64,000 nucleotides of DNA from Zygnema cylindricum (Eukaryota > Streptophyta > Zygnematophyceae > Zygnematales > Zygnemataceae). Below the pieces are notes generated by a model, which made no database searches, was not told where the DNA came from, and saw only the letters and a program-made list of their open reading frames with translations. Position 1 is the stretch's first letter. Each line of letters begins with the position of its first letter. The position numbers and the translations under genes were made by a program. The stretch is from the NCBI GenBank assembly GCA_037447655.1, contig JBBHKE010002370.1, forward strand, positions 323,753 to 387,752. The letters are read 5' to 3'. This document shows, in pieces, positions 36,401-47,880 of this stretch.

Positions 36401-39400
36401 ACTGGTCATCAAAAGCCGGAATACCTCTACAAAAAACAATATAAAGTTGCTGAGGTTAAATCATACTCTTCAACATTTCTTCTGCCAAAGCAGTCAATCT
36501 GGACTTAATTTTGACCCAGTGACCGTCAAAAACATATCTTGAAGTTTCCCTCTAGGGTCCCAAACCTACTGCCATAACCTGCGTCAAGTGGTTTTTTAAC
36601 GGGTTTTAGGAAACAATTATCCTGGACTCATTACGACTCAAAAAAGCTCTCTAAAAAAAAAACAAGGCAAAAAAAAAAACCCTAGAATAGCACCTATTCT
36701 AAAAGTACACAAACCCCTCAGAATTTTGTACAGAGTTAACAGATGAATGCTTCTTCAAATATGTAATTTTTCGCTGGAATTAATCACTGCGCTAAAAACT
36801 AATCAGCAAAACAGGACAGATTCATTTAAAGAGATTTGAACCTGTTTGTTTTTATCGAGACTGTATTGTTGCATAACCTAGTCTGGCATGATACGAAATA
36901 TAGAAAATGATGACACGTCACCCAAAATTATCTGATTTATGTAAAAAAACTGGGCTTGCTCTTTCATAAAAACGAAGATACGATTTTTGTACGAATGCGT
37001 TGCGGACAGTAACAGACAGCAAGCCGGACATTCAGAGGATATATATCCTGTCGATGTATTTTTGTCCTGTGTTGTAATACTTTTGAAAAGTAATCATTGG
37101 ACCACTCCGTGCCATAATTACATTACATTTTACCTGTGCTAATATTATTCTAAGATCCTTGATTGAAGATGTGGAGGATCAGCAAGCCATCCCTAATTGC
37201 AGCTAGTTTGTGATAAACACATTGCTTTTCAAGGTTGATGAAGCTCTTTTTGTTTGACTTATTTTCACGAACTTTCAATTGTTTTTAACTGAATAGAATT
37301 ACGCAAATCAATGCAAGTCACTATCAAGGAAGACCTTCCCTACTTGGTCCTAAGCTCTTAAACTGAGCTCGAAAGCTTACAGTGCTTTCATATTCTTTAT
37401 TGATCACGAGTAATAAATAGCTTAGTGACTCTTTGATTGTCCATCCTGGCCTTTGTGGCACATTATCACTTGTAATGTCACCTATAGCTCTTTTCATTAG
37501 CCTTGTCTGAACTCTTTTAGTTGTCTCCTATTAGCCATAGTTGAATATTCCATTTTTGAGGGGCTTCTACGATGAGAATCCTATTTAAGTATTGAAGGCT
37601 TGTTCAAGTAGTGATAGGAAGGATTTTCCGTCTACATGCTTGCGTTTTTTGAGTCTTTTTCTCCTATCTTTTTATTTTGTTGTTTGGTTCCCTCTTTTTT
37701 CTGTTATCCTCTGCCCTTTTTCTATTGAATGATATTCTTGCAGCACATCTCGTCATTTAACATCTTTCTTATCCTCCCTCGTATCACCCCCTTACCTCGT
37801 CCTTTATCCTTCCCAATCTCTTCCCTATCTGTTTATCCCCACATGCTAACCCAGGACTCCAATGTTTCCCCTCTTCTGAAACAGACCTTGTTCCTCGAGA
37901 AGTAGTGGAAAAATGGCTCAAATACCTTCGTCAGGAACTCCCTACAGTTGCTTTTAAATGCAGTACTCAGTCTCAGAGGACCAATCTTGGAGTGAAGGCA
38001 TCTTCTGGAGCGTCTGCTGCTGAGGCACTTAACAGCAGTCAGTGTCTTGGAGCTGAGACGTTGCTTCAACTACTGAAAAATTACTCTCGCAATCAAAAGG
38101 TGTGGCCACGCTCGAAGATTCAACGGTCACGTGTGTGCATGTCATCAAATGCTGTGGCATTTTGTTCTTATGTTTTATGTTTTATGTTTTTTTGTTTTAC
38201 TTTTTACTTATCTTATGTGTTGCTTCAAGCGCTTGTCTGCATTTTCCAAACTACACCACCCATCGCTGTTAGAGTTAGTAAGTTATCATCGTTAATTTTG
38301 AGAATTAACTACACTAAATTATGTTTTGCAATGTGGCTCATCTATGCGCCATTTGACTAAATAGTGTTTTCAACGCTAACTTATGATTTGGGATTAAAAA
38401 AACAGGCACTGGCAGTATACTTTAGTGGTTTTATGGTTCTCGTTCAAGTTTTGATGCAAGCAGTTTTAAGAGAGGTCCATTTAAGTTGGAATGGATTAAA
38501 TCGCTTATTTTTTAAATCATGATAATGTATGATGTTTGTACTCGTGCCTCGCATGTTCCGATTTAAACATTTGTAGGTTGTCTTAGAAGAACTAGTGGAG
38601 GACTCAGATCATCCTTATTCTTCCACAGATCATCAAAGTAAGGTCCCAAACCTCTTTGAATAAAAATAGCAATAAGCTTCTCCCATTTTTGTACAACTCA
38701 CGAAATTACCCGCTATGGATCCTGTCTCGATCCTCGCATTTCCTGCGTCGACTTGATACACTTTCAGCTCACATTTTTCCCTTCCTTCTCCTTCTTTTTT
38801 ACAGCTCAAAACGTCCATTACTGTCGGTGTGGTTGGTTTCCCTAACGTTGGAAAAAGCAGTCTTATCAATTCGCTTAAACGAACTCGCGTGGCCAATGTG
38901 GGATCGACACCTGGCGTGACCAAAGCCATGCAGGAGGTCCATTTAGACAAGCATGTGAAGCTTCTCGATTGTCCAGGAATCGTTTTTGCTTCGGGAGAGG
39001 GGCAGGCAGAGGCAGCTTTGAGAAATGCTGTGAAGGTGGAACTGTTGGAAGACCCAGTGGCGCCAGGTAGACTGGACGAGAGGGAGAGGGAGAGGACGAG
39101 GGAGGAGGAGAGAAAGGGAGAGACAGAGGGAGGGGGAGGGGAGGGGACAGGGAATGGGGGGGGGAGGAGGGGGAGGGAAAGGTGAGAGGAAAAGGCAAAA
39201 GTGGAAGTCTACAAATAGTCAAACAGAGACGACATAGTGTTGGAAAAGAGTGAAAAGGAGGGAAAAAGAGGGAAAAATGACAAAAAAACAACAAAAAAGA
39301 GTTGACAAACAGTTACAAAGAGTTTACCAATCATCGTTCGATCCAGTGGGAGTGGTATAAAGAGCCCTCGATTGACGCCACCTGGCAATACAGGATTGGG

Positions 39401-41888
39401 CAAAAGGTTGAGCTGCCGGACCGCCTTTCGTCCTTTTGTGATGAACAATAATGAGAGGAGTTCTCTTTTGAGGGTCCATCCTTCTCACGGGGGGGGGGGG
39501 GAGAGAGAGATGGGAGGAGGCGGGGTGAGAGGGGAAGGGGAGGGGGGAGGGGGTAATGGGACCGGGGGGGGGGGAGAAAGAAAGCAGGGAGGGAGGAAGA
39601 GGAGAGGGGTAAAGGGAGGGGAGGGGAGAGGAGAGGGGAGGGATGGGGAGGACATATTAAATGCTCAATTTGAGGTTTACTGAAGTTACGCAAGTGAGGA
39701 TGTACCTGTCACCTCACAGAATCTGAGCTATCAGAAATATGATTTTTTTTGGCATTGCTAAAGTAGCCCCTTTCTTTATCGTCAATCCATTTGTTATCAC
39801 CATATCTTCATCTTGAAAATTTCTGGTTGTTTTTAACCAAAGGCCCTTTTCCTTTTTGTCGCTTGCAGTGAGGGAAATTCTCCGTCTTTGTGAAACAGAG
39901 AAATTGATGGCTCTTTTCAAGATTGGTCGGTTTGGAGATGTCGACGAGTTTCTTCGCAGTGTGGCATTTGTTCGAGGAAAATTGAAAAAAGGGGGAATCG
40001 CCGATTCCTTGGCTGCGGCTCGACTTGTATTGAAGGACTGGAATGAAGGTTAGTACACCGTGAACAGTTTAGGGGAAAAAAGGATTAGCGCGGGGTTTAT
40101 TTTAGTGTTGTTAATTGTTTTTTTATGTCCAATCCACATGGATGATTGCTAACTGCTTGCCAAATTAGTGTTGTGAGCAAAAAGGTAGTATTGTTAACGC
40201 TATTTTATAGTCAGAGGCGAGTGAAAACCGCCCGCTGAATGTGTGTTATCAATTCTAATAGCAATTCATGAAGTCGTTATTGTTTTTATTGCTGTGGAGT
40301 GGTGCACCTTATATTGCTATTAGAGAAAAGTTTTTTGTTTTCTATCATATTAGTTTTTCTCCTTACACACTTGCTCGCCTTTTATCCAAAGGTGACAAGC
40401 TGAGCAGTGAGAGTCTTACCTTTCCGTGGTGATGTTTGTGATAAGAAGCCCATGAAGTGTGTATACAGAAACAAAAATTAAAGGGTCAATCTTTACTTTA
40501 ATAGCGATTTCCGGTATTGTGTTTTTCATATTGTTGCAATATCACAACAAACTTGAAAGTCGTGAAAGTGTAAGTCCACTGAATAATATTTTCAGATATC
40601 AACTGAAATTAGGTTGTCTGTCATATTATGTATGTCATATCTAACTATACTGTGGCATGTGTCTATGTGGCACACGACCCATCGCTATTAGAGTTTATAG
40701 TTTTCAGGCAGTCAAATGCGTTTTAACTTTGTGTGACCGCCAGATTTTTTTTTCTGAGGCTAGCAATTGAAAGGTAACGGTCTTATCCTTCGACCGCGAT
40801 GTCATGATCAAAAATCAAAATCCTATGTGATGGAAAAGTAGAACTTTGACTGGCCTGAAAAAGGCGTAACTCTAATAAGAATAGGCACTGTAGCTCTATG
40901 GCTGTGGTGCTTTCTCGCAGTTAAAGTGGCTTGGGTTTTATTGCCGTTTATTTATGACAACTCACTGACATGCACTCACTCTTGCTTGCTCTTGCTTTTT
41001 TGCATTCTTGCCTTTGTTCTCATTTTTCTTATCTCTCGATCATCCTACAGGAAAAATCCCGTTCTACAGTCTTCCGCCGGAGAAGGTTGCCAATGCGGAG
41101 CATGACTCGGCTACCATAGTTTCTGAGTGGGGAAAGGATTTTGACGCTGAAGAGGTATTCAAAGCTGATCTGACGGATCTGATCCGATCTAATCCGCATT
41201 TTTTTTTTTTTTTTTTTTTTTTTTTTCTCTTTCTCTCTTCCATGATTTCTCCGTAATCCTCGGAAAATCCCTCCTCCGGTTGTCGACGGTTTGTTATCTC
41301 GAAGAGCGTGTTCTATTGACGCCTTAGAAAACCTTACCCTAATTTGATGATTCAGCGATGATTATGCGATTTGGTGACGGCGAATGAGGGACCTGATGGT
41401 GCGCGGATTCTGTGTGTTTTTTTAATTGGGAAAGTAATTATTTTTACTTGTTTACTTGCTGCAATACACAGAGCAAAGAAAGCGGTGAGGACGAGGAGGA
41501 AGAGGAAGAAGACGAGGAGGAGGAGGAGGAAGAGATGAGCAGTGATGAAGAAGATATAAGAAGAGATAAAGGTGGGGCCATAAAAATGGAAGAAGAGTCA
41601 AAGGTTAGGGCTAGAAAGAAGGAGAAGGTGAGTCAGACTGAAAAGCTTTATGAGGCAGAAGGCATATACAACCCTAAACTCGCTAAGGCAGAGAAGAAGA
41701 AAAAGAAAAAAGCAGCGTTGGAAAAATCGAAGCAAGTGGAGGATGAAGATGATGGGAGTGACTATGATTTTAAGACCGATTTTGATTATGGGGGAGGAGG
41801 TATGGAGGGAGTAGAAGGTGATGCATCTGTTGGTGATGATGATGAAGATGAGAATGGGAATGGGGAGGATACAATAGTCCCAGAGTGA
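33445..41888 (+). CDS. NSN1: Nucleolar GTPase, nucleostemin-like 1 (9 exons)
   Basis: Nucleolar GTP-binding protein needed for large ribosomal subunit assembly. Exons: 33445-33463, 33818-34065, 35392-35554, 35820-35993, 37885-38099, 38805-39066, 39869-40048, 41051-41154, 41472-41888. They give 593 residues; the Arabidopsis protein is of similar length. All junctions keep phase with GT-AG. Exon 1 has only 19 nt but is required to give MVKKSKKSKSKR, the family's basic start. Domains: basic GN3L/Grn1 N-terminus (1-95), coiled, charged linker, circularly permuted GTPase with G4 NKID (199-202) before G1 GFPNVGKSS (284-292), G2 region GSTPGVT (306-312) and G3 DCPG (328-331), then VRGKLKKGG and a very acidic/basic C-terminus. 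The permuted motif order is diagnostic of this group. Introns hold several MITEs and a very G-rich tract. Confidence 0.96.
34236..34317. repeat. Degenerate MITE end pair in NSN1 intron 2
   Basis: TACCCTAAACTAGTATTAAT on the left and ACTAGTAGTGGTGAGCGGTG then TA on the right weakly mirror each other and resemble family B ends. Low certainty. Confidence 0.3.
38254..38417. mobile_element. MITE family C copy in NSN1 intron 5, degenerate
   Basis: The left end, TA then CACCACCCATCGCTGTTAGA, matches family C. The right end, near AGGCACTGGCAGTATA, is altered. AT-rich interior. Confidence 0.4.
39067..39868 (+). repeat. NSN1 intron 6 with long G-rich tract
   Basis: From 39078 to 39185 and again from 39489 to 39650 the transcribed strand is nearly pure purine with many runs of three or more G, including a run of 13 G (39489-39501). 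The two tracts flank a mixed segment. Such sequence can form G-quadruplexes in RNA and DNA. Confidence 0.8.
40056..40272. mobile_element. MITE family B copy (B9) abutting the NSN1 exon 7 donor
   Basis: The left end CACCGTGAACAGTTTAG begins at intron position +8; its TA target lies at +6/+7 of the donor GTTAGT. The right end TTCTAATAGCAATTCATG is decayed. Confidence 0.55.
40671..40890. mobile_element. MITE family C copy in NSN1 intron 7
   Basis: CACACGACCCATCGCTATTA followed by GAGTT on the left, and AACTCTAATAAGAATAGGCA followed by CTG, then TA, on the right. The terminal inverted match is partial. Confidence 0.55.
41201..41226. repeat. Poly-T run in NSN1 intron 8
   Basis: A run of 26 T, 47 bp after exon 8, likely length-variable. 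Confidence 0.9.
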
Positions 41889-42529
41889 GTGATGTTTTTG
41901 TTGTATTTTTTGATTTTGCAATGAAATCCTTTTATTTACACTTTTGACCTTGGATAAAAAATGAAGAAACGGAGAGAGGTTCAATGGGTAAATTTATGTA
42001 TTTGAAGTCTACCTACACCTCCTAGTTTACCTGTAGTGTTTTGAAAGCCTCTTACAAACGAGTGTCCCCTTGGACTTTTTGTTCTAAAGGAAAAAGCATA
42101 AACCAATAATAGACCGAGTTGTTGACAGATTTCTTTTTCTGAAAGACCTTTTGGTGGATTGTGCGTGCTATTTATTGCTTATAATGTGCATATGATGAAT
42201 GTCTCTATTCAAAATTACAGGATAGTAGCCTATCGCAGCAGTGGAGTAAATCAAACCAACAAAACCTAGGAGTTGGTGCGTTTTTTCCTTTTCTACTGTT
42301 CTCTTGCTTTTTGGCTGGGAATGCTATTGTTCTTGCAACCATGATCCCTCTTTTCATGCTTCGAATTGTCTTTTCCTTTCAGCAGTCATTTTGGAGATAG
42401 CATGTCTCCTGGTGAAGTCTACATTGGTCCATTGCTCCCCTGGTACTGCATCCCATATTGATGCAATATGTCGGTACCAATGCAATGTATCAGTTCTTAT
42501 TTCATCCGCTATGAAAACCTGATCCGGAT
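41889..42529. other. NSN1 3' region
   Basis: 3' untranslated and spacer sequence. No gene or repeat recognised. Confidence 0.4.
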
Positions 42530-43290
42530 GTGAAGAAATGATTCCAATTTGATGATATCGGATCGGATTCCAATGTCAAGGTCGCATTCGGGTTTCGACG
42601 TCAAGTTTCGATGTCAAGATGGGATTCCAATGTCAAGATCGGATCCGATGTTAGATTGGATTCCGGTGTCAAGATCGGATCAGCATGTAACAGAGGTCGC
42701 AAACGGTCAACCGAAACCGTGACCGACCATGAACCGACCGCCCGCGTCGGATCCAGAACGGATTCGGTTGCCAAATTTGGGGGGCCAGGCGAATTCGGGC
42801 GGTTGATTCACAGAAAAAAAAAAAATAGGTTACGGTCGGGTAAACAAAAAACGAAAAAATTGAAAATTTTGTACTGCCCATATAGTCTAACATTATTGTA
42901 CTTTGTACTCTTGTTATCGTGGAAGGTATATGGGAGATGTGCCATTAGTTTTGTACTTATTCAGGTACGGGCGAGTACCGTTAGTCGCGAGAAATCGAGT
43001 TTCGGTTAGCTTTTGTTTTCGTAAACGCGTTTCGGTTAACGGTTAACAATTTTGGAGCGTGGCATAACCCGGTCGGGCGTTGGGTACTCAGATTTTGAAA
43101 AAAAAAAAAAACGGTCGGTTTCGGTTATCTAAAATTTTGACTTTTGCGACCTTTGCCATGTAAAAACCGTACTTCGATGCCAGGATTGGGTTTGGACGTC
43201 AAGATCGGATTAAGATGTCAAGATGGGGTTTCGATGTTAAGTTGGGATTCCGATGCCAAGGTCGAATTCAAGATTCGACCGCGCGGTATC
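42530..43290. repeat. Degenerate about 20-bp minisatellite split by a transposon
   Basis: Unit roughly TTCCGATGTCAAGATCGGA, many diverged copies at 42530-42682 and 43164-43290. The gap between the halves is the hAT-like element at 42691-43155. Confidence 0.7.
42691..43155. mobile_element. hAT-like MITE family E with 8-bp duplication
   Basis: Ends CAGAGGTCGCAAA and TTTTGCGACCTTTG are inverted copies (CARAGGTCGCAAA). Flanks GCATGTAA (42683-42690) and CCATGTAA (43156-43163) agree at 7 of 8 bases. The CAGAG terminus and 8-bp duplication fit hAT. The interior has inverted CAACCGAAACCG words. 465 bp, no transposase. Confidence 0.75.
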
Positions 43291-44243
43291 GCATGGCATC
43301 GGCACACCCGGGTAGAAACAGACAATTCTAGTTGTGTAGAGATTGGTAAGAAAATTGCATCGGCGCATCAGAAAGCTTCTCATCCGATACGATACACGTC
43401 TTGTCAAAAGTTCAATATTCAGAATGTAAAATACTGTAGTATTGAGCCGGTTTCGAGTTCAACTGGGTGGATGTTACGGTACTCCGTGACGTCATATATC
43501 TTATTCTGCGCGACGTAAGAATGACGGCAAAATGTCATTTTTTTGACGTCATTATACAGGTGTGTATAGTATGCTATATCATACACAGATTTTATGTAGT
43601 ACCATAGAAGCTATTTTCGCTTCTTTTATTTTCCTATTTCCATTTACTGTACGCAATATGTGGAAAGTTACGCGTTTCTTGTGTGCTACGAAAAGCAAAA
43701 GTACAGGAGGTGTAATTAACTAATTATATTCAGAGCCGAACATTGACAATTGTAGGCGTTCGTACGCATATACAAAACCGTACAAAATTCGACGGCTTTT
43801 GTTAATATGGACCGTGGTGATGGATCGAACCGTTAGTGTAGCGGGACCTTCCGCCGTAGCATCCCTACACGTGGCAGCCGGTACATTACGCCACGCCTGA
43901 GCATGAGATTTTCAAGATACACCTTTGAACCAGAAATCTATTCGGGCTGTGCTTCACCGTCACCGCGCGTTGACGGTACGGACGCGCTATAAATGCGAAT
44001 CTTCCCGTTCTTACCATAGTTTAAAAGTAGGTGACTGTACGCCCATACAATATGCCTATTGTATGCAAAACATACAATATGGCCTTAAGACCCATATTGT
44101 ATTGGCCGCAAAATGAAATGAAATAGTAACAGGGTTGAGTTGCACATGGATCGATAGAGAATTAAACGTTATGTCTAAATTTGAAAAAAAAATCGGACAA
44201 AAAAATCTTTTTCTGTGAGTTTTGAGCGACGTTTTATTTAAAC

Positions 44244-44382
44244 CGTCAGATTTGGACGATCTGACGGTCGTTGATGAAAGTAACGATCTAAGAAGATCAC
44301 ATGAAAAGCCCATAACACAACTTACGATAGTACTATCGTCAGATTCGGACGATCGGACGGTCGCTGATGAAAGTAGTGATCA
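44244..44382. repeat. Direct repeat, two 46-bp copies 93 bp apart
   Basis: Both copies read CGTCAGATTYGGACGATC then GACGGTCG and TGATGAAAGTA. The first also folds back on itself (CGTCAGAT/ATCTGACG). No gene context. 43291-44243 shows no recognisable gene. Confidence 0.7.
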
Positions 44383-44399
44383 CAAGACGACAACTTTTC

Positions 44400-45360
44400 G
44401 TACATCCTAAGTTCAGGGATGACGCAAATTGTACTCTACAAATTTGCGATTTCTTCGTACGGTTGCAACTTAGGCAGTACGGCGCTAAGTTTTACAGCAA
44501 AACGACAGGAAAAAACCCTTACTTATGCACATGGGGACACACCCTTAGTCTTGCTACTTTGTTTTTTAGCGAAGATTCTCCGTACAGCTTTCAGAGCATT
44601 CGGATGTAAACGCAAATAACTTGTCACTTAAAAACGTGACTTACGTAGACGTGTACGAAGAATTGTGACAAGATGAAGTGGTACATATAATGAGGCGAAA
44701 CCTACACTCGCCTTCAATTTGAGGCGTTTCTCTGCACGCTGTACAATTTTTGTGACTTCGTAATGTCCGTACGCCACATTGTCGACGTGTCGAAACCTTA
44801 AAACACCTTTCGCTGTCGCACAGAATTTGCGGTTGCGTTTATCGTCTTCCCACTTGCCGACAGGTGGCCAATATTTTTCATACGCCGTATGTGTGAAGAC
44901 ACGTGTTTTTGAGAGAGACGACCCCTGTATGGATCGGCGCACGCAAAACATTACGCACAGGCTGGAAACGTGCAGTGGGTTTTTTTTTTTGGGAACTCCG
45001 CGCACTATAATTGTAAAAAAGATCAGACACGTGCGACAGTGTCTGCCTATTCGCTCACCTTATTGGACTTTATTTCAAATCACCTCGCGAGGTGATTTGA
45101 TGTAAAGTTTGAACATGTGTTGAAAGGACGCGAAAGTGGGTCAAAATGCGCTAAACGACAAATTGTATCGCGCTAGACGACAAACTACTGTACGTTTAAA
45201 GTTTCATGGTAATGCAACTTGTACGGTGGTAATTTCTATTTTTTGGTACGGCTGCGGATTTTCGCGTTTTTTTCCAAGTTATGGAAGAAAACGACAGAAA
45301 ATTACTAACTTTAGCACATGCGAAAATACACTTACTTTCTGGCGCCCGTGCCCCTAAATA
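44400..45360. mobile_element. Family A fragments with a perfect palindrome
   Basis: 44430-44548 is an A end in reverse (ATGGGGACACACCCTTA at the edge), matching 3172-3290. Sequence to about 45345 resembles the inner part and end of other A copies (GTACGTTTAAAGTTTCATGG, then GAAAACGACAG). Limits are approximate. It contains the palindrome at 45075-45100. Confidence 0.45.
45075..45100. repeat. Perfect 26-bp palindrome
   Basis: TCAAATCACCTCG meets CGAGGTGATTTGA in a perfect dyad with no spacer, centred on TCGCGA. The same box, less perfect, sits at the matching place in the other A copies (4556, 5479, 9199, 10573, 29992). Confidence 0.95.
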
Positions 45361-47880
45361 TGGTACGGACACCGACAATGTTGATATTAGGTTTTGACTG
45401 CTGTCATTTTACGCCCGGAGCACGCAGGAAATGTGTACGGCTTCGTACATAGGGTACAAGAAGGCGAAATTTAAAAGAAAAAGGTACAGGACTGTACTGT
45501 AGCTCTAGCCATTTTTTCTTTGGGGTTGATAGTTGATAGATTTCGTGTTTTTCTACAGTTCAATAAATATCGCGTTTCAGTGCAGCATACTATGGTGACG
45601 TTTCTACGATGCGAGACAGCTGTCACAAAAATGAAATGCCAGCGCAGGCAGCGCCTGTGGCCGACACAACATCGATCCACAGTAATAGGTGTGACATGAC
45701 ATAAGCCGAGTTTTGCTAGGGCCGAATCCAGATGTGGTCTCGTACGGAATCGAGATAATTAAGTAAAGTAACAGTTTAACGGAAATGCCAGGCTGGAAAG
45801 CTGTGAATGCAGGCCGGCGTCTGTGTGTGGCTCGTCGGAAATTCCGATATCCGACACTGCTGCCGAATGTTATTCCGCGGCAATGCCGTCAGTCACCGTA
45901 CTACAGTACCGTACCTTTCTGTCGTAGGATACCAGGGGTTGGAAATGCATTTTTCTGATGTCAGAATATACTGTACCTTTTGCCCAGCAAAAGAAGGGGT
46001 GTGGTAATACGGCCAAATAGGAAATGCACTACAGATTCTGTTTCGTACCTTTGATACAGAAAACACGCAATCGAAATAACACAGAAAATCATCCTTTGTA
46101 CCGTACAGAAAGAAGTTGACGACAGATCACCACGGATTTGACGGATTTCAATTTGAGGCGAATGTGACCGCACGTATTTTGTCGCATTGTAACGTATCGG
46201 CAATTACCGGCAGCGTTCCTTTCATTTTTGAATTTTTGCATTTTTGCTCAAGCGGTCGGCTAAGTTTGTCCGTAAGCTCAACGAGGTACAAAAATGGTCG
46301 GTTTCGAGCTCCGAATCCATTCAATTTGTACGGCACGTGAGATTTGGTGTTGCCGCAGTTGGAGAGTGCCGAATCTAGTGCGTCCGCAGCCTCCCCTATT
46401 TTAACTTTTACTGACGACCTGCCTCGGACGTCCGATAGCTGGACGCTGACAGAAACCGTTCGCTCTGACGACTTCTGAGCTACTGCACGATGCGAGATCG
46501 ACAGCTCGCAGGCCAGCACAAAGCGGTCGCGTGATCCAGGCCGTCGGATGGCCATCGACCGTCTGAACCTTGTAAAGTTGTAATTGCTCGATCGACACCT
46601 GGACAATTCGATTTTCAGGTCGAGCTGAGAACATTTAATCACATCCGTGAGGCTGATCTGCCAGGGGTCGGCAATCCCTCCAAAGTCAGAGGAAAAACAT
46701 GACCTTTGGAGGATATTTGACGGTAGCTTCACCCGAATCATGGTAGGAACGTCCTAGGGAGTACGGACTTGTCAGAAATCGCTGAGCAAAATTCAAATCC
46801 TACGCGTATACGACGACGGTATTTAAAAAAATATTCTCCAGTACGCTGGAATCCTCCCTTGAATAGTACTCTAGGCTAATCCAGTAAAACGCGCGGCTCA
46901 AAGCGACAATATGCTCATGATTGCCATAAATTTTGACCATACCTGCCGTCATCATTGCATACTGACCGGATTCTGGCGGCTGCTATGACCAGGTCGGCAT
47001 CTCAGCCAATACAGCCAGACAAATTTTGTCATCTACTGACAGATTGATGACAAAGATCGTACTTTTCGTACGCGAAGGTCTTGTCCCTAACAAATATCAG
47101 ATGCTTTTCCAGGCGCTTGGCTGCCAGATTCTTATCAGAAGGTCCGCAAATACACAAACACGCAAGAATTGTACTACTGGAGATAATCTGTACCCTTCTG
47201 GACGGTTCTGAGACTCGGAATTTGGAAACTTTTCCCGATGTGCGATTCCGGACCGTTCGATTCTCATCTGGACGCCCTAAACTTGTCCAAGCCTTTCTAG
47301 GCGGGATCCACTCCCGCGCGAAGTTTGTCCCGAAATGAGCCGAGCCCTCTCCGTACCTATCTGGCATGATCTCATCGGTGCTTGGATATACGAGGCCCGC
47401 GATGTCGCAAATCGCATCGATGTAGTACCAGTCTGGCTGAAGTGTCAGGTCAAGATTCTGTCGGTGCAATAAACGACAGACGTAATTAACCGGCACCGAG
47501 CGTGTAATGTCTGATTTCGTCGTTTACGGTCATATTGCATCGCCAATGTGCAGCAATGAGACAGGTGCTTTCCAGCTGTCACGCATTGAGAGAGGAAACA
47601 ATACTTAGTACGGACGAATCAGCACAATTATTGCATCGTAGATAGTCTGGACCGCTGATGTTTGATAACGAAGAATTGGGAATCATCAAATTGGGGCTAA
47701 TGGATGGGCAACATCGCACTCCGATAAATTGGTGGATTTAGGCTGTTTTGGGACGAGAATCGATGCGATGACGCTACGAAGAGGCCATGCGACCATGCGT
47801 CTTCTTGGTATGATCCGTCGCAATAAAATAGGCGGATTGGAAGAAGTCGAGTATCGGATAGCTCGCATTTGAAAAACAAT
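45361..47880. other. GC-richer stretch of unknown nature
   Basis: Base composition is less AT-rich than the flanks, with several open frames on the minus strand (46148-46741, 197 residues; 47029-47496, 155 residues). Neither shows a domain that I recognise or obvious splice partners. It could be a decayed gene or transposon interior. Confidence 0.4.

Noticed and set aside
43800-43905. tRNA-like stretch on the minus strand (GGTTCGATCC and a box A-like word).
   Set aside because: The putative T arm does not pair and no cloverleaf can be folded. Only a 6-bp hairpin CGTGGC/GCCACG is solid.
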